NCBI RefSeq assembly: GCF_030272615.1 | Contig: NC_081407.1 | Coordinates: 375,267,018 to 375,327,017, forward strand | Origin: Cryptomeria japonica | Taxonomy: Eukaryota; Streptophyta; Pinopsida; Cupressales; Cupressaceae | DNA: 60,000 nucleotides | Reading direction: 5' to 3' | Shown here: piece after piece, positions 1-12,790 of the stretch | Position numbering within the stretch: the stretch's first letter is position 1 | Layout: every line of letters starts with the position of its first letter | The notes under the pieces: model-generated | The model's input: only the letters and a program-made list of their open reading frames with translations | Told to the model about the DNA's origin: nothing | Databases searched by the model: none | Made by a program: the position numbers and the translations under genes

Positions 1-154
1 CATCCATTGGCAAAAAAAAAATCTCACAAACACATTGACTTATAGAAATATACAGGGACACATTCTTTTATTCAAAACTGCTCCACCATCTTCTAATATG
101 GTTGTCATTCTATTATCTCGTTGCATAAATAGATATATAGAATGGCACCAGTTT

Positions 155-181
155 GGATATATATATATATATATATATATC
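155..181. repeat. (TA)n microsatellite
   Basis: Alternating T and A for about 27 bases in an A+T-rich leader before the first recognisable RPA1-like exon. Apart from this tract I see nothing identifiable in the first 270 bases; short open frames there are low-complexity. Confidence 0.85.
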
Positions 182-270
182 ACCAAACATAGTTTTCTTT
201 TATCATATATGCATTGCAGGTATGAAACTTCCCTCATCTATACATTCAGCCTTGTTGTCCTCTCCTTGTA

Positions 271-1966
271 GGGACTTGATGACCACCTCGAGCTTATCCC
301 ATATAAAATCCGATCTATGAATGCTGGAGATGATATCCCTTCACCCTTGCTACAGCTTTTGTCATTTGAAAAAATGGTTGGTGATCCAAATGACAATGAT
401 AGATACAAAATAGTCTTGTCCGATGGCACGTATATGCAGTTAGCCATTTTGCCACCCAAGTATGTTGACTTATTGCATGTGGAGACGTTGAAGATAGGTT
501 CTATTCTTTTGTTGACAATCTATGCTTGTCGATATGTTTGGAACACAAGGTAGCTTCTATAGTCTGTTTTCATCATTTATGTGAACCTATTTCTATGCAA
601 TTTAGAAACATATTTCTTGCAATTGAGCAAACCTCCTTCTCCCTTTTATAGGACCATCATTATATTCACTCTAGATGTGAAAAAAATAAATTGTGATTTG
701 GTTGGAAAACCTAGATACCTCTTTAAAGAACAGGAAGAGAAAATGTTGTGCTGAGAAACCTCACCTTCCACTAAATGTGCTCTTAAATTCGGTGCATATT
801 TGCCTTCTCCACAAAATGCTCCCTCTCAAAATATCAGCCCTATTAAAAGCTTGAACCCCTACCAAAAAAATTGGACCATAAAAGGTCGGGTAACAAATAA
901 GAAGAAAATGCATCAATATAATACGCCAAAACGGAGTGGCCAAGTTTTTAGTTTCGATATTATAGATGAAGAGGGTTGTGAAATTAGAATTACTTCCTTT
1001 GATGAAATAGAAGAATTGCACTATCACTGAGTTGAAAAAGGAGCTTCATATGTTGTTTCCAAAGGTTTTGTAAAAGATGCAAACACAGTATACAATAAGC
1101 TTAACAACCACCTTGAGATTATCTTGACTGAAACTTTAGTTTTGAAGCGGTGTGCCCCTGCAACTATTGAGACAAAAAAAATCTCACTTCACCCCTATTA
1201 ATGAAGTTCTCACAAGTACCAATAATACTTTGGTTGATGTTATTAGTGTTGTTGTCAATGTCGGAGAGATTTTTGTAATTCGTAGAAACAATGGCTCTAC
1301 TGTAAACAAGAGAATAGTAAAAATAAATGATATGTCAACTTTGACAATTGATGTTAACCTTTGGGGACCACCATCAGAAGAGCTAGGCAATGAATTGAAG
1401 AATATGCCTCCATCTGGAACATTTTTCATTCGTGTTGTTCAAAATGCAAGGGTTGGTTATTTCAATGGAAAAGTTATTAATATTTCAGCCTCAACAACTT
1501 TCACAATTAACCCTCCCATTCCTGAAGCAGACCCCCTCCATTTAAAAGGCCCTGTACAACAATGCCTTGATCCACACTCTTTGGGTGTGCATGACAAAAA
1601 TAGCCAGTATCAGAGAATTTCAATTGCATCCATCCTACAAGCTCTTAGCGTTGTGCCAAAAACCATTGAGACTACTATTACAGCTATTTTGCGATTCATA
1701 AAGGAAGACCAGTTTTATTATACAACTTGCCCATTACAGTTCAATGGTAAAGAATGGTAAAAGAAATGTACTAAAATAGTTGAGAATTTGTGGCTCTTCC
1801 CTAGGTGTCAAACACAATTCCCTGAATGTAATTACAAATACCTCCTACAGATGAAACTACAAGATCAAACAAGCACTGTTTGGGCTAATGCATTTGATGA
1901 GGTTGGCACAAAACTCTTGGCCCTGTCTGTAAAGGAACCACTGTACAAGTTTGTCCAAATATTTCT
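271..1966 (+). pseudogene. RPA1-like (RPA70) ssDNA-binding protein, Helitron-borne, broken
   Basis: RPA70 binds single-stranded DNA in replication; Helitrons carry versions probably used during rolling-circle transposition. The order matches RPA1. An N-terminal domain lies at about 330-549 (RYKIVLSDGTYMQLAIL, GSILLLTIYACR). An intron with GT-AG ends runs 550-651. DBD-A lies at about 840-1140 (IKSLNPYQKNWTIKGRVTNK, FSFDIIDEEG). DBD-B lies at about 1185-1560 (TPINEVLTSTNNTLVDVI, NKRIVKINDMS). The start of DBD-C lies at about 1615-1950, with part of its zinc ribbon (TTCPLQF, FPRCQTQFPEC) and YLLQMKLQDQTSTVW. The frame breaks at TGA 752-754, TGA 1028-1030, a one-base shift at the A-run near 1173-1180, and TAA 1758-1760. 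The C-terminal part of DBD-C is missing. An acceptor near 270 suggests a further exon upstream. Confidence 0.85.
550..651 (+). other. Intron 1 of the RPA1-like pseudogene
   Basis: The donor is AAG/GTAGCT at 549/550 and the acceptor is TTTTATAG/GACC at 651/652. Joining the exons restores the RPA1-like reading (NTR then TIIIFTLDV) in phase, which supports the intron. It is 102 bases and T-rich before the acceptor. Confidence 0.7.
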
Positions 1967-2574
1967 CTTTATATATATATGAATGTATTTGTGTGCATGT
2001 ATATCTATCTCATTCTATGTGTGGCTAAGTATATGTCCATATGTGTATACACAAATTAATATGTCTTCCCATATATATCTACCTGCTTGTGCACATGTGT
2101 AATTGCATATTATATTGTTCTGCACATATATGTATGGATGTATCTATGTGGATATATATAAACACCCACAATTTTAAAGTCTCCACCCTACAATCTATTC
2201 ACTTTCTGCTTGCAAAAAAAAAAAATTTACCAGTTTTCTTTGAAGATGATTCAAATAAATGCACAAGCTCATTTTCCAAGAACTTACTTTTACTTCTCTT
2301 CATATACATGTGTAGTGCAGTCCACTGTTATATACCTAAATAAACATTATTCTATCCAATTATGGTTCATTCATATCCCTTGTTTAAAATTTGATTCAAA
2401 CAACACTAGAAACATATGACACCTTTATATTTCAGCATTTCTATACATAAACATATCTCCACAATTTTAATCACAAATTGCATGTCTATGGATTTTCTTT
2501 TCTATTTAAACTGCAATTCTATGTACGCTTTGTTGCCACCTCTTCCATATTTACATAGCAAAATTAAAGTTCAA
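1967..2574. other. A+T-rich spacer inside the Helitron
   Basis: No gene recognised. The stretch holds TATA-rich simple sequence around 1970-2160 and otherwise unremarkable A+T-rich DNA. Open frames here have low-complexity translations and no family resemblance. Confidence 0.6.
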
Positions 2575-2640
2575 ATCATGGAAATGTTGATTTCTTCAAA
2601 TTAATCTTTATACATATACATTTATCTATTTGCATACACA

Positions 2641-2695
<55 letters not shown>

Positions 2696-2838
2696 GGATG
2701 TGGGTCCGAGTATATATGCATATGTGCATATATATATATGTGTGTGTGTGTGTCTTTCTGTATATATGTGCTTGCATATACACATATGTTAGTATATATT
2801 GCTCTGAACTACATACATACATACATACATACATACAT

Positions 2839-2931
<93 letters not shown>

Positions 2932-3145
2932 TATGTGCATGTGTGTGTATGCATGCACATAGAGATGCTCCTCTATCTATGTATGTCCATATCCACATAT
3001 GTGGCTATATATTGTTTTTAACTACATATATCTCTATATGCATAAATATGTTACAATCGCCTTCATGTTCAATCGACGGAGAAGGGTGGAGAACCATTGG
3101 AAGGGAATTGGGGTTCTACCGATTGAAGCGTCTTCACTTCCTTTC
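2575..3145 (+). repeat. Duplicated module, copy 1 (microsatellites plus conserved tail)
   Basis: The order is a short unique start, a (CA)n tract (about 2637-2686), (CATA)n (about 2811-2838), a long (TA)n of about 45 units (2840-2929), then a conserved tail near 3060-3140. The same order recurs at 4268-4945, about 1.8 kb downstream. In the tail a stretch of about 44 bases is identical between copies even though the simple repeats differ greatly in length. Translations across the simple repeats are artefacts. Confidence 0.75.
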
Positions 3146-4267
3146 ATGCATTTTGAACAACATATTTCTGCCATTATACACTTTTGTTATATTCTGCCTT
3201 GCCAACATAGTTCGCAAGTCTTCTGCATTGTAAAGATTTGTTAGATTATATGTTACCAGCATCATTGATAGGACTTCTGAATGGAAGAGGCCGTGATAGG
3301 ATTAACTATCATTAACCTAGTTTTCCCATTGTCTAAAATGCTTCCTACAATTACTATTTTTCCTTCGTCTTTATTTTACTTGGTCAACCGTAATGGTAAG
3401 TATTATTTTCATGCAGCTTTGATCTCACGAGGCCTCTTTTTACTGTAATAAGTCTTCCACTAAAAGGTTCTTACATGAATTTCAGAGACCCAAATTCAGC
3501 CTTCCAATTATGGTCCAACAAGTTTATCTTTGCACTGATTGTTCATGCCCATTTACATTCTACTTGCATTCTTTCATCTATGTTCTGAAATTGCATCTGT
3601 GTTATTTCACATTGAGCTAGAATTTAAAGCAACTTGTAAACTACAACTTTATTGCATTGTGATTGAATCTTGCCAAATAAAAAATAAGGATGGTTGCAAA
3701 TTACTCGATTATAACTTTGTTATATTGTAAGCAGTTCTTGGAAAATCAACTCCCCTATGAAATAGTGAATTACTAATTTGGTGCAGACATATGGGATTTT
3801 GGGAAAAGAACAGAAATTAAAAACATGGTTTTCCACATCTATGTTTGCTATCATCTCTTTTCAACTTATTAGTTCTAACAAGACCTCAGGCCCTCCCATA
3901 GGTTGTTGGTATTCTTTACAAGCCCGACAGATTTTGTAGTTTGTATTTACATTTGCTTAAGGAATCAGCATCTAAGCTATGTGTTTTCACCAAAAAAATA
4001 TTCCTTTTCTTGTTATTTAACTTTGTTAATCTATATGTTATATTAGTTACTCTTTTCAAACATTTGTTACTCTATATCCTGCTTTCCCACCATTATGTAA
4101 TTCTTTCGGTTTTTTTTAATCAAGCCATTCCATTGTTCATAGAGGCATTAATTTATTTGTTTTCTATCCATAATGATAGCCCCATTGTATGTATTCTGCA
4201 ACATCCTTTGTTAAATTAATGTTGTTCCTTAATAATTGTTGTTCTCATAACCTACCCATCAAATGGC
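3146..4267. other. Noncoding spacer
   Basis: A+T-rich DNA between the two copies of the duplicated module. I recognise no gene or repeat family. The longest open frame (about 3941-4219) translates to a hydrophobic, low-complexity peptide typical of T-rich noncoding DNA. Confidence 0.5.
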
Positions 4268-4945
4268 ATCAGATTGGCATTCTAAACTGCATATATGCTA
4301 CCTTCTTGAAATAAATCTTTGTACATATACATCTATGTCTTTGTGTACACACACACACACACACACACATATATACATATGCATGTTATTATATATACAT
4401 ATGTGTATATACATGTACATATATATGTTAATATATTTATCTATCTACATATGCACATATGTAAGTATATACTATTCTAAACTACATATATATGACTATT
4501 TACCTATATATATATATATATATATATATATGTAGGTATATATGTATGTGTGTATGTGCATATACATATATATGCTCCTTTATCTATGTATTTACATATG
4601 CATACATGTATCAATATACAATTTTGAACTACATATATATCTATATACATAAATAAGTATGTCCATATGTCCTCGCATTCATCTAAACAACCACAATTAT
4701 ATGTACCCTTGCATAGATGCACTGAGCCATTTATATGTACCCTTGTATACTATTTCTATACATATAAGTATGCAACCACACTCGTATACACCATTGCACA
4801 AACGCACTTGACCGAGGTGTGCCCCTTCTCTTTAATCCATCCATACAATAGAATTCCCTTCATGTTCAATCTGCGGAGGAGGGTGGAGAACCATTGGAAG
4901 GGAATTGGGGTTCTACCGATTGAAGAATCTTCACTGCATTTCAGA
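4268..4945 (+). repeat. Duplicated module, copy 2
   Basis: This is the second copy of the 2575-3145 module: (CA)n at about 4348-4370, mixed TA/CATA repeats, a (TA)n near 4506-4531, then the conserved tail at about 4859-4937. The tail matches copy 1 at about 74 of 79 positions by eye. Confidence 0.75.
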
Positions 4946-5574
4946 TTCTTACATCACAAATACGCTTCCAACCAAATGTACCGCACACTCAATAGCCCTC
5001 CACTTGGTTTTTCCCCTTTATTACTTCTCATTCTAACACACCACCATTCTTGTATTTCTCTCAGATCTCCAAAGAGCCTGCTACACAAATATTTGATTTC
5101 AAAAAAGCTAGAAAGAAAGAACAAAATAGGCTTTACTATGCAAAACATAGATAAGAAATTTCTATAAAGCAGCGATACAAACACCTTAATCAAAACATGG
5201 ATTCCAATACTTTGCAGCCATTGCCAAATCTGGTTGTAACCCGCTCTACAGGTATTCCCATACCTCAAATATTGTCAAGCTCATCTGCAACCCATCCTTC
5301 AGATATGCTCTAGCCACATTCAGATGTGCTCGCCCAGTCAGTCGCACAATATGAACAACCCTACAAGCAACCTTTACCAATTGATCAGTAGACAAATGCA
5401 ACTTTATTGCTACATCAAACCTATCTTAGACCATTTCAGATCTTCTAAATTTACACATGCATTGGCTTCTTTCCAAACAAGAATAGATAGCTTGTCGCAT
5501 CTACACATGTACAATCTTCAAAGAAAAGTATGTTGGTATGCATGTCAAATTAACTCAACCTGATGCCATTTTCT
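4946..5574. other. Noncoding spacer before the Helitron Rep
   Basis: I see no conserved protein similarity. The decayed Rep N-terminus may begin inside it, but the first segment I can match starts near 5575. Confidence 0.45.
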
Positions 5575-8500
5575 CAAGATGCTATAATGAAAAGGGTGTT
5601 CACCGATTCTCTATTGCAAACAATATTGATCTTGGCGAACAACCCATGGTTTTAAAATGACTTTCACATGTAGAAGAAATGCTTATAGAAAGGATTGCTC
5701 TTATTTTGCAAGTTAGCCATGCTAGGGGTGGTCAATACAAATATATAGGACACAACATTAATTTCCCACAAAACATTTCAGAAATAGCAACTGCTTTGCC
5801 ATGCAAATTCCAACATTTGGAGATTGTGATTATTCGAAGGATAAATCTTGAAGAGAAAAAAATATGACTGTTATGTAAACAGGTTCTATGTTATGGATGC
5901 ATTGAATTACAAAATTCAACATGACCATTACTACAGTGATGTTATCATTGACGTTGCAGTGCTGATTTATTGCCACAAACATCTACCGATATATCTAATT
6001 TTTTGCACACCCTTCCAAATTGCATTGATCTACATCCTCCTTCACCAACACAAGAGCCATTCTATAATGATGATGAAGTTGAATTACATACCACATCATC
6101 ATTCATTCCAAAGTTTCCATGTTCAACCCTTGAACTAGATGCCATTAAAAATACATTGCACCTAGATAAGGATGATCGAAATGTTGCAGCTTGGCCTGAA
6201 ATAAGTTTCTCACCCATTAATGAATACAACACTGAAGGCTTGTTTGCTATGGCCTTCCCAACATTGTTCCCAAATAGATCTGCACTGCCACTCCAACCAA
6301 GGACAAAACATGTTCACTTGCATGAATAAGCTTTGCACTTGATAAGATATCATGACCAAAGATTTGGACAGCATGTTAGGTTCAGATATTATCTTTACAA
6401 TCTAATAATGAGACAACATTCCCAATAGTTAGCTTCAGTTTTCCTCCGGACAAACTTAGAAGACTCCTTCCCAACTACGTTGCAAGCTTTGTGTGAACAG
6501 TTACAGGCTACACCTTTTGATCAATTGCCAAACCAATTAATGCATTTTGCAGCTTCATTGCGAGGCACTAGAGCTTATTGGAATAGATCACACAAGGACC
6601 TCACTACAATGGTACACCAATTGGGAGCACCTACATTGTTCTTCACATTGAGTGCAGCTGATACAAAATGGCCAAAACTACATAAATTATTTCCAGCCAA
6701 CTCCTCTTCAGAATTCCAATCCACAAAGAAATTTTATATAGAAAACATTGTCCACAATCCACACATTACAGCGTTGTTCTTGCATTTTAGATTCACAATA
6801 TTATGTGAGGAGATTATTGACAAAGTTTTGAAATCAAAAGACCATTGGTACAAGTACGAATGACAACATCATGGCTCCACACATATACATGGCTTTCTGT
6901 GGTTGCCGAATGCACTTGATATGGACAATATAGACTGGTCTAACTATGATTATGTGCAATCAACTGAGTCTTTTTTTGATAGGTATGCTACAACATGGAA
7001 TCCTCATAGCCAACTTGCCCGAGACAATAGACTCCACACTAATTTATTGTTGGATCCATGCATGGTTAATACAAACCAAATTCTGTCTGCTCACCCTTTC
7101 TCTGATTATGAGGAACTAGTCAATGTTGTTCAGTGGCATACAAAATGATCTACTCATACTTACTTAAAAAAAAAGGCCCAACCCTCCATTGTCGATACAG
7201 GGCTCCTTGGCCTAAGCAAGATTTTTCAATGCTGATTATTGATATTGACTGCAAGCCATGTTATCAACTAGAAAGAAATGACAATCGTTTAAATACTCAC
7301 AACCCAATTATGCTAGCAATATGACATGCAAATGTTGATTTCCAGCCTATTTATTCCAAAATGGTTGTTCTGCAATATATCTCCAAATATGCTTCAAAAA
7401 CAGAACAAAAATCAGAGGATGTTGATGTGTTGAAGAAAATAGTTGCTACAACTAATACTCAAGATACCATCTTGCTAGCATACCAAAAATTCATGATGGG
7501 GATAGTTGTTGATCGAGACATCAGCGCACAGAAAACTTGCCATATGTTGCAAAAGCTACCATTGATTAGTTGTAGCCATCATTTTGTCTCCCTTAATGTT
7601 AGCAGGAAGGTCCTCCATCATACTACTGATCAAAATGACAATGTCAAACTTTTCAAATTTTATATTTTTGCTTATATGGAAAGGCCTATTGAATTGGAAA
7701 AAGTCTCACTAATAAAATCAACACAACAATTTTCATACAATAGCCAGCGTAAGAAGCATAAATGACAAAAACTGCAAAAACAAGCAATTGTCAATGTCTA
7801 CCCCCAATTTAAAACCTCTTCGAATGAGGATGATCACAACTTTGAAGCCTATTGTTGGACTGAGTTGCTCTTGTGCAAAACCTTTCATCATATTCCTACA
7901 GATATAGGTACATCAATAGACCAAATCATTGCAAATTTGAAGCTATTGTACATGGATGGTTACTCACGTTGGCATATTTATGGAAAAGGAACAAGAATGC
8001 ACAATAGAGAATGATGCAGACTCTAATGATAATGATTTCTTACATTCACACAATGAAGACTAGTATGAATGGGAGTACCTTTCACAAATGTACGCTTCTA
8101 ACAAAATCATCAGCAATGATCTCCAAGTGTTGGGTAGATGTGATTAAGATATTAACTTTGATTGGACTGAACCACATCCCACTGATCCACTTCATCATAC
8201 TAATGTTAACTTCATTTTCACAAATAAAATAAATTGCTAGCCTACCCTTATCCAACCAGCTTCTTCTACCACTAATGCATTCCCTTTGGCGGCAAAACAA
8301 AAACTTGCACTTGACCTTATTCTTGCCCATTATGCATCTCATCAAACCGTACCACCTCTCCGTATGATTATACAAGGGACTCTAGGAACTGGCAAATCAT
8401 TTTTGATATAATGCATTAGAAAAAAACTAAACCTTTCCACTAATCTACAACACAATCCTTTGCTTGTACTTGCCCCAACCGACATTTCTGCATATAATAT

Positions 8501-9619
8501 CCAAGCAACAACAATCCATGCTGCCCTGTGCATCCCTCTTAGAGATATGAAACCTTTGACAGGCCAATCTTTAATGTTCTTCCAAGAACAATACAAACAA
8601 TTACAATATATTATAATTGATGAAATGAGCTTTTTGGGTCCTAAATTTCTTTTGAAAATTGACAGCAGATTACGTCAAGCATTCCCTCACCAACAACATG
8701 AACCATTTGGAGGTATCTCAATAATCCTTGTAGGTGACCTTGGTCAACTACGTCATGTAATGGACAAGCCTTTACATATACATCACATTCTACAACCCTT
8801 GCATTATGGCACTCTTTCCAAACTGTGGTTACCTTGGATACAAGTTTCCGACAGCAAGGTACCTCAGATATCCAATAACAATTTCATGCAATCTTGTAGA
8901 ACATTAGAATTTTCAATGCGCTCGAAACAGATTGGGAAGCTCTTATGTCTTGATCCTCCACTAAACTAGTTGTTGATGATAACAAACACTTTGACTGTTC
9001 AATTCATTTATTTGCAACAAATGCATCAGCCAAACACCATAATACTAAAATGTTAAAACAACTGCACTTACCTGTTGCACGATGTCTTGCCCAAGTTCCA
9101 AGGAAAACTAACATTTCATATGATAATGATGAACAACTCCCTTCAGAAATACTCCTCTCCCTCAATGAACAAGTAACGTTAATTGCTAATCTATGGATAC
9201 AAGCTGGCTTGGTCAATGACTCATTAGGACAAATTAAATCCATTGTCTATGATACAAATTTTAAATCTCCTGACTTGCCAAAGTACGTGGTTCTTGAGTT
9301 CAAAAATTATACTGGACCTCATTGAGACAATGCAAATCCTAAATTTGTACCTATACCACCTATTACTCGAGGTAGTCGTACTCAACTCCCCCTTACTATT
9401 CACAAATCCCAAGGCCTCACTTTGGACAAAGAAACATTAGATATTGGAAAGACTGAAAAACAGAGGCTGACCTTCACTACAATCTCACGAGTGAAATCAC
9501 TTGAAGATCTAAGAATAGAGCCACCTTTCACTTTTGAAAGGTACTCAAAATTACAAAGCAATGCTTATACAACTATCAAGAAGAAAGAAGAAAATAGATT
9601 GGTCGCTCTCTCCAATTAG
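5575..9619 (+). pseudogene. Helitron Rep/helicase (RepHel), broken
   Basis: RepHel nicks and unwinds DNA for rolling-circle transposition. Domains in order: a DUF6570-like region at about 5640-5960 (VEEMLIERIALILQV, ARGGQYKYIGHNINFPQNIS); the Rep region at about 6100-7800 with an HUH motif (HHGSTHIHG, about 6868-6895) and the two-tyrosine motif (YISKYASK, about 7375-7400); a linker; then a Pif1-family helicase at about 8277-9560. The helicase shows Walker A GTLGTGKS, Walker B IIIDEMS, GDLGQL, and the late motif LTIHKSQGLTLDK followed by LTFTTISRVKSLEDL. Reading needs frame changes at the A-run near 7166-7174, near 7990 and near 8847. In-frame stops include one immediately before the HUH motif (TGA where TGG is usual), one at 8239 and one just after Walker A. 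Catalytic motifs are largely present, so inactivation is by stops and indels. Confidence 0.9.
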
Positions 9620-10319
9620 ATGTCTACATCACCCCCCAATCATCCACTCTAATCAACAACAACATCAGGTATGCCACTCCACACTTTCACTTCCACTCCT
9701 CCCTTTTCCTTTTAAATTTTTGCACTCTCTTCATTTTTACTATGCATATGATAAATAACGCCACTTCTTTTCTTGCAGGGTCCATTTTAACTATTGTTCC
9801 ACTACTTGTTGTTCATACATACACCCCCATTAAAGGGTTTTCTTCCTCCACTTGCAATTTCTACACACAACAATGTTTAACCTTTGCCTCACGTTATCAG
9901 GTATTGCAGCACTTTTGTATGTTGCCATCTCTTTGCATGCTAATTTCACATTTAATGATTCCACCACCAAATTTCCCCATAACGTCTCTAAAAAAGGTAT
10001 AGCTATCTCTTTTTGTCAGGCTGTCCATTCTGGTTGAAAATCCATTAAATGATTTTTAGTTTACTCTTGTTTTCAACTGTAAGAAATAGTTTAATACAAA
10101 ATGTTCATGATTACTTTTTCCTCCACTGGGTAACTAAGTTGTGACATTATACTCCTCGTCTGCCACTCCTTTAAATTGGAGCAAAATTAGGTATGTAAAG
10201 TTTTGAACTTTTTTTGTTATGAAGATGTTGTACCAATTATTGTAATCTCTCCAAAAAATGCAAGTATATTCCTTACTAATTTATTCCGATCGAACCAATT
10301 TCTCTGTAACCTTCTAGAA
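9620..10319. other. Noncoding, 3' flank of the Helitron helicase
   Basis: A plausible intron (CAG/GTATGC near 9665 to TTGCAG/GG near 9779) follows the helicase stop, but the exon sequences give no recognisable protein. No Helitron 3' hairpin with terminal CTRR was identified. Confidence 0.4.
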
Positions 10320-10905
10320 TGTCTCACTGATGATGTTTAACCTCGTCTGTTTGCTATTAGGGAGAGGAGATAAAGAAATGAATTTGAGTTGCTTCATATA
10401 TACAATGCAACTCAAAAACACACCAGGTAATGGGGTTCAAACCTATATCATCACTATTCTTCTTGTATTCATTTATATGGTTACTACCTAACCACTGTTA
10501 CCAATTCAGGCTACCTTTTACCTGCTCAATTTCAAAATACTGCACTATCTATTTACAATCAATGTTGTTCTAATAATGTAGCATTTCTATATCACTGATT
10601 TTCTACTCTTTTACAATATTAAACTTCTCTTCCATGCACCAAATCAAGATTGTAATTCGACCACCAATGCAGAAGGAAAACAAAAGGGAAGAAACACATG
10701 GAATCTATTCAGTTTTGTAAGTAAATAGCTGTCTGATTAAGATTTATCCTCAAAGAAAGTATCTACTACAAGATATGTTGTTCCAAAAAATTCACTCTTC
10801 AGAGGTTTTACTCTTTCAATTGCATAGTTCGATTAGTTCCATTGTTTTCCTTTCTTTGTTGTGAAAATTGGCATCACACAATCCACAAAACATTCAAACC
10901 ATCGC
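10320..10905 (+). repeat. ~745-bp-spaced direct repeat, copy 1
   Basis: This segment aligns almost end to end with 11065-11640; it shares the order ATATCATCACTA, CAATGTTGTTCTAATAATG, CTACTACAAGATATGTTGTT and AATCCACAAAACA. It is noncoding. The adjoining 10905-11064 matches a third site at 12600-12790. Confidence 0.8.
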
Positions 10906-11080
10906 CTAAAATAATGTTTCTAAATTTTGTTGTTGCTTCACTTTCACAGGCTATAATATTTGATGTCTTTTCTACTTCTACATGCACTTTCAACATTTTA
11001 AGTGTTCACTACTCTTTCAGTCACTCCCCTCTGAAAATTCATCCCCCAATTCCACTCTCTCCAATGTCTTGTCGATGATT
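10890..11080 (+). repeat. Third-site repeat, copy 1
   Basis: It shares GGCTATAATATTTGATGTCT and the following ~100 bases (through TTTTAAGTGTTC) with 12600-12790, 1.7 kb downstream. It is noncoding; the open frame here is short and matches nothing known. Confidence 0.7.
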
Positions 11081-11640
11081 TTTAACCTACTTTACTTGCT
11101 ATTACGGAGACAAGCTAAAGAAAAAGATTGAACCTCCTTCATCTATACAATGCAACTGAAAAAACCAGTAGGTAATGACACTGAAACCTATATCATCACT
11201 AATCTACCTATATTTGTTTATATGTTCACTGCCTAAGCACTGTTATAGGTTCAGGCTGGCTTTTACCTACACAATTTCAAAAACTACACTGTCTCTTTAC
11301 AAACAATGTTGTTCTAATAATGGACCGCTTCTACATCACTAATTTTCTATTTTTTTTAATATTAAAGTTGTCTTCGATGCAACAATCAAGGTTCTAATTC
11401 AACCACCAATGTAGAAGGAAAATAAAAGTGAACAAACGCGTCCAAGCTATTCAGTTTTGTAAGTAAATAACTCCCTCATTAAGCTTTATCCTCAAACAAA
11501 GTATCTACTACAAGATATGTTGTTCCTAAAAATTAACTCTTACCAGGTTGTACTATTTAAATTGCATAGTTAGATTGCTTGCATTGTTTTTCTTTTTTGG
11601 TTATAAAAATTGGCGTTGTACAATCCACAAAACAGTCACT
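11065..11640 (+). repeat. ~745-bp-spaced direct repeat, copy 2
   Basis: Copy of 10320-10905 with many substitutions and small indels, so the duplication is old. No coding content is seen. Confidence 0.8.
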
Positions 11641-12599
11641 TTAATATATGTTCTTATATTGTTACTCAACATTTTCCATAATTTCCTCCCTTGAAAGGTT
11701 GTATTGTTTGAACTGCATAGCTGGAGCAACTAACCTCGCCATATCCATGTGCTTTCCTTTTCACAATTGCATTACCAAAATTTGCAAACATTCATTGACC
11801 AATTGGTTATGTTATTCATTAAGTCTATACTACACTTTCAAATTCAACAGTCTAAAATTACCTATTGTGTTTTATCCAAAACTAATTCATTATTCTATAC
11901 GACATTTATGTCATCATTTCAAAACACCAAATCTTCATTTCAAAATGATGACATTTTCTTGTTATAGATTTTATTTTATTTCATGGTTAATCTTCTTCAT
12001 TATTGTGCATATTATGGACAAATATATTTATTTTCAAATAATTTTAATATTGTAATTTTTTTTGTGAATTCTCACACAAGCTGCACAAAATCTACATTTA
12101 GAAAAATAACCAGCTGCATGCTCATCTAAGAGCTTATGTTTCTATGTGCATATTCACTAAATTAACAAATGCTCTATATTAATAAGTTTTTTCTGCCACA
12201 TAGGTTCAAAGTATAAACATCTCGACCGTGACAAACCAGACTTCCAACGCCCATTCCTCATCACATACAAATGACAGGTAACACCGACCTTTCTTCTCTC
12301 TTTGCTCTTCGAACATTCAATAATTTACCCCATACATTGTTTTTCTTCACACTCCAAACAAATCTTCTATGTTTAACTTAAATATTTCTCCACCCTTCTC
12401 ACTTCACATTATCTCTTCCACACACTATAAAACAATTTTTTGCTCACTTTAGCTCACTTCATTTTGTTTCCTCCCCCTGTAGGATTTAATCTTCACATCT
12501 CATCAGCTTCTTGTTAATGATTACACATCGGATGGTTTGCTCCTAATAAGTGCTTCAAAATATACTTGACACATTCTTGTAGAGATTTACAAAATATAA
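11641..12599. other. Noncoding A+T-rich DNA
   Basis: I see no gene. The open frame near 11648-12055 translates to a hydrophobic, T-driven sequence without any recognised domain. Splice-like junctions near 12277 and 12482 lead to nothing identifiable. Confidence 0.45.
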
Positions 12600-12790
12600 T
12601 TCAAATCATCGCCAACAATAATGTTCCAAAAAAATTTTCATACTTCACTTCGACTGGCTATAATATTTGATGTCTTCTCCACTTCTACATTCTCTTTCCT
12701 CATTTTAAGTGTTCCAATTTGTTTCACTCCTCAGTTTGCAAATGCCTCCCCAATCTTAGCCTCGCCTATCGGTGACCTGTTGCAGGCACT
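12600..12790 (+). repeat. Third-site repeat, copy 2
   Basis: Matches 10890-11080 over about 190 bases, ending in unrelated sequence. It shows that the duplicated block once extended further or was copied separately. Confidence 0.65.

Larger units (their letters stand above)
271..9619 (+). mobile_element. Decayed Helitron (RPA1-like gene plus Rep/helicase)
   Basis: The extent given is only the recognisable coding span. Two coding blocks in the same orientation define the element: a single-strand-binding protein gene of RPA70 type, then a rolling-circle Rep fused to a Pif1-family helicase. Plant Helitrons are known to carry RPA-like genes, so the pairing is expected for the class. I could not identify the 5' TC terminus or the 3' hairpin-CTRR terminus by eye, so the true ends are unknown; the 5' end may lie outside the window. 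Both blocks have stops and frameshifts, so this copy cannot be autonomous. Confidence 0.8.

Noticed and set aside
2622-3021. Open frames of Tyr/Ile and His/Thr or Cys/Val repeats
   Set aside because: Translations of (TA)n, (CA)n and (CATA)n microsatellites.
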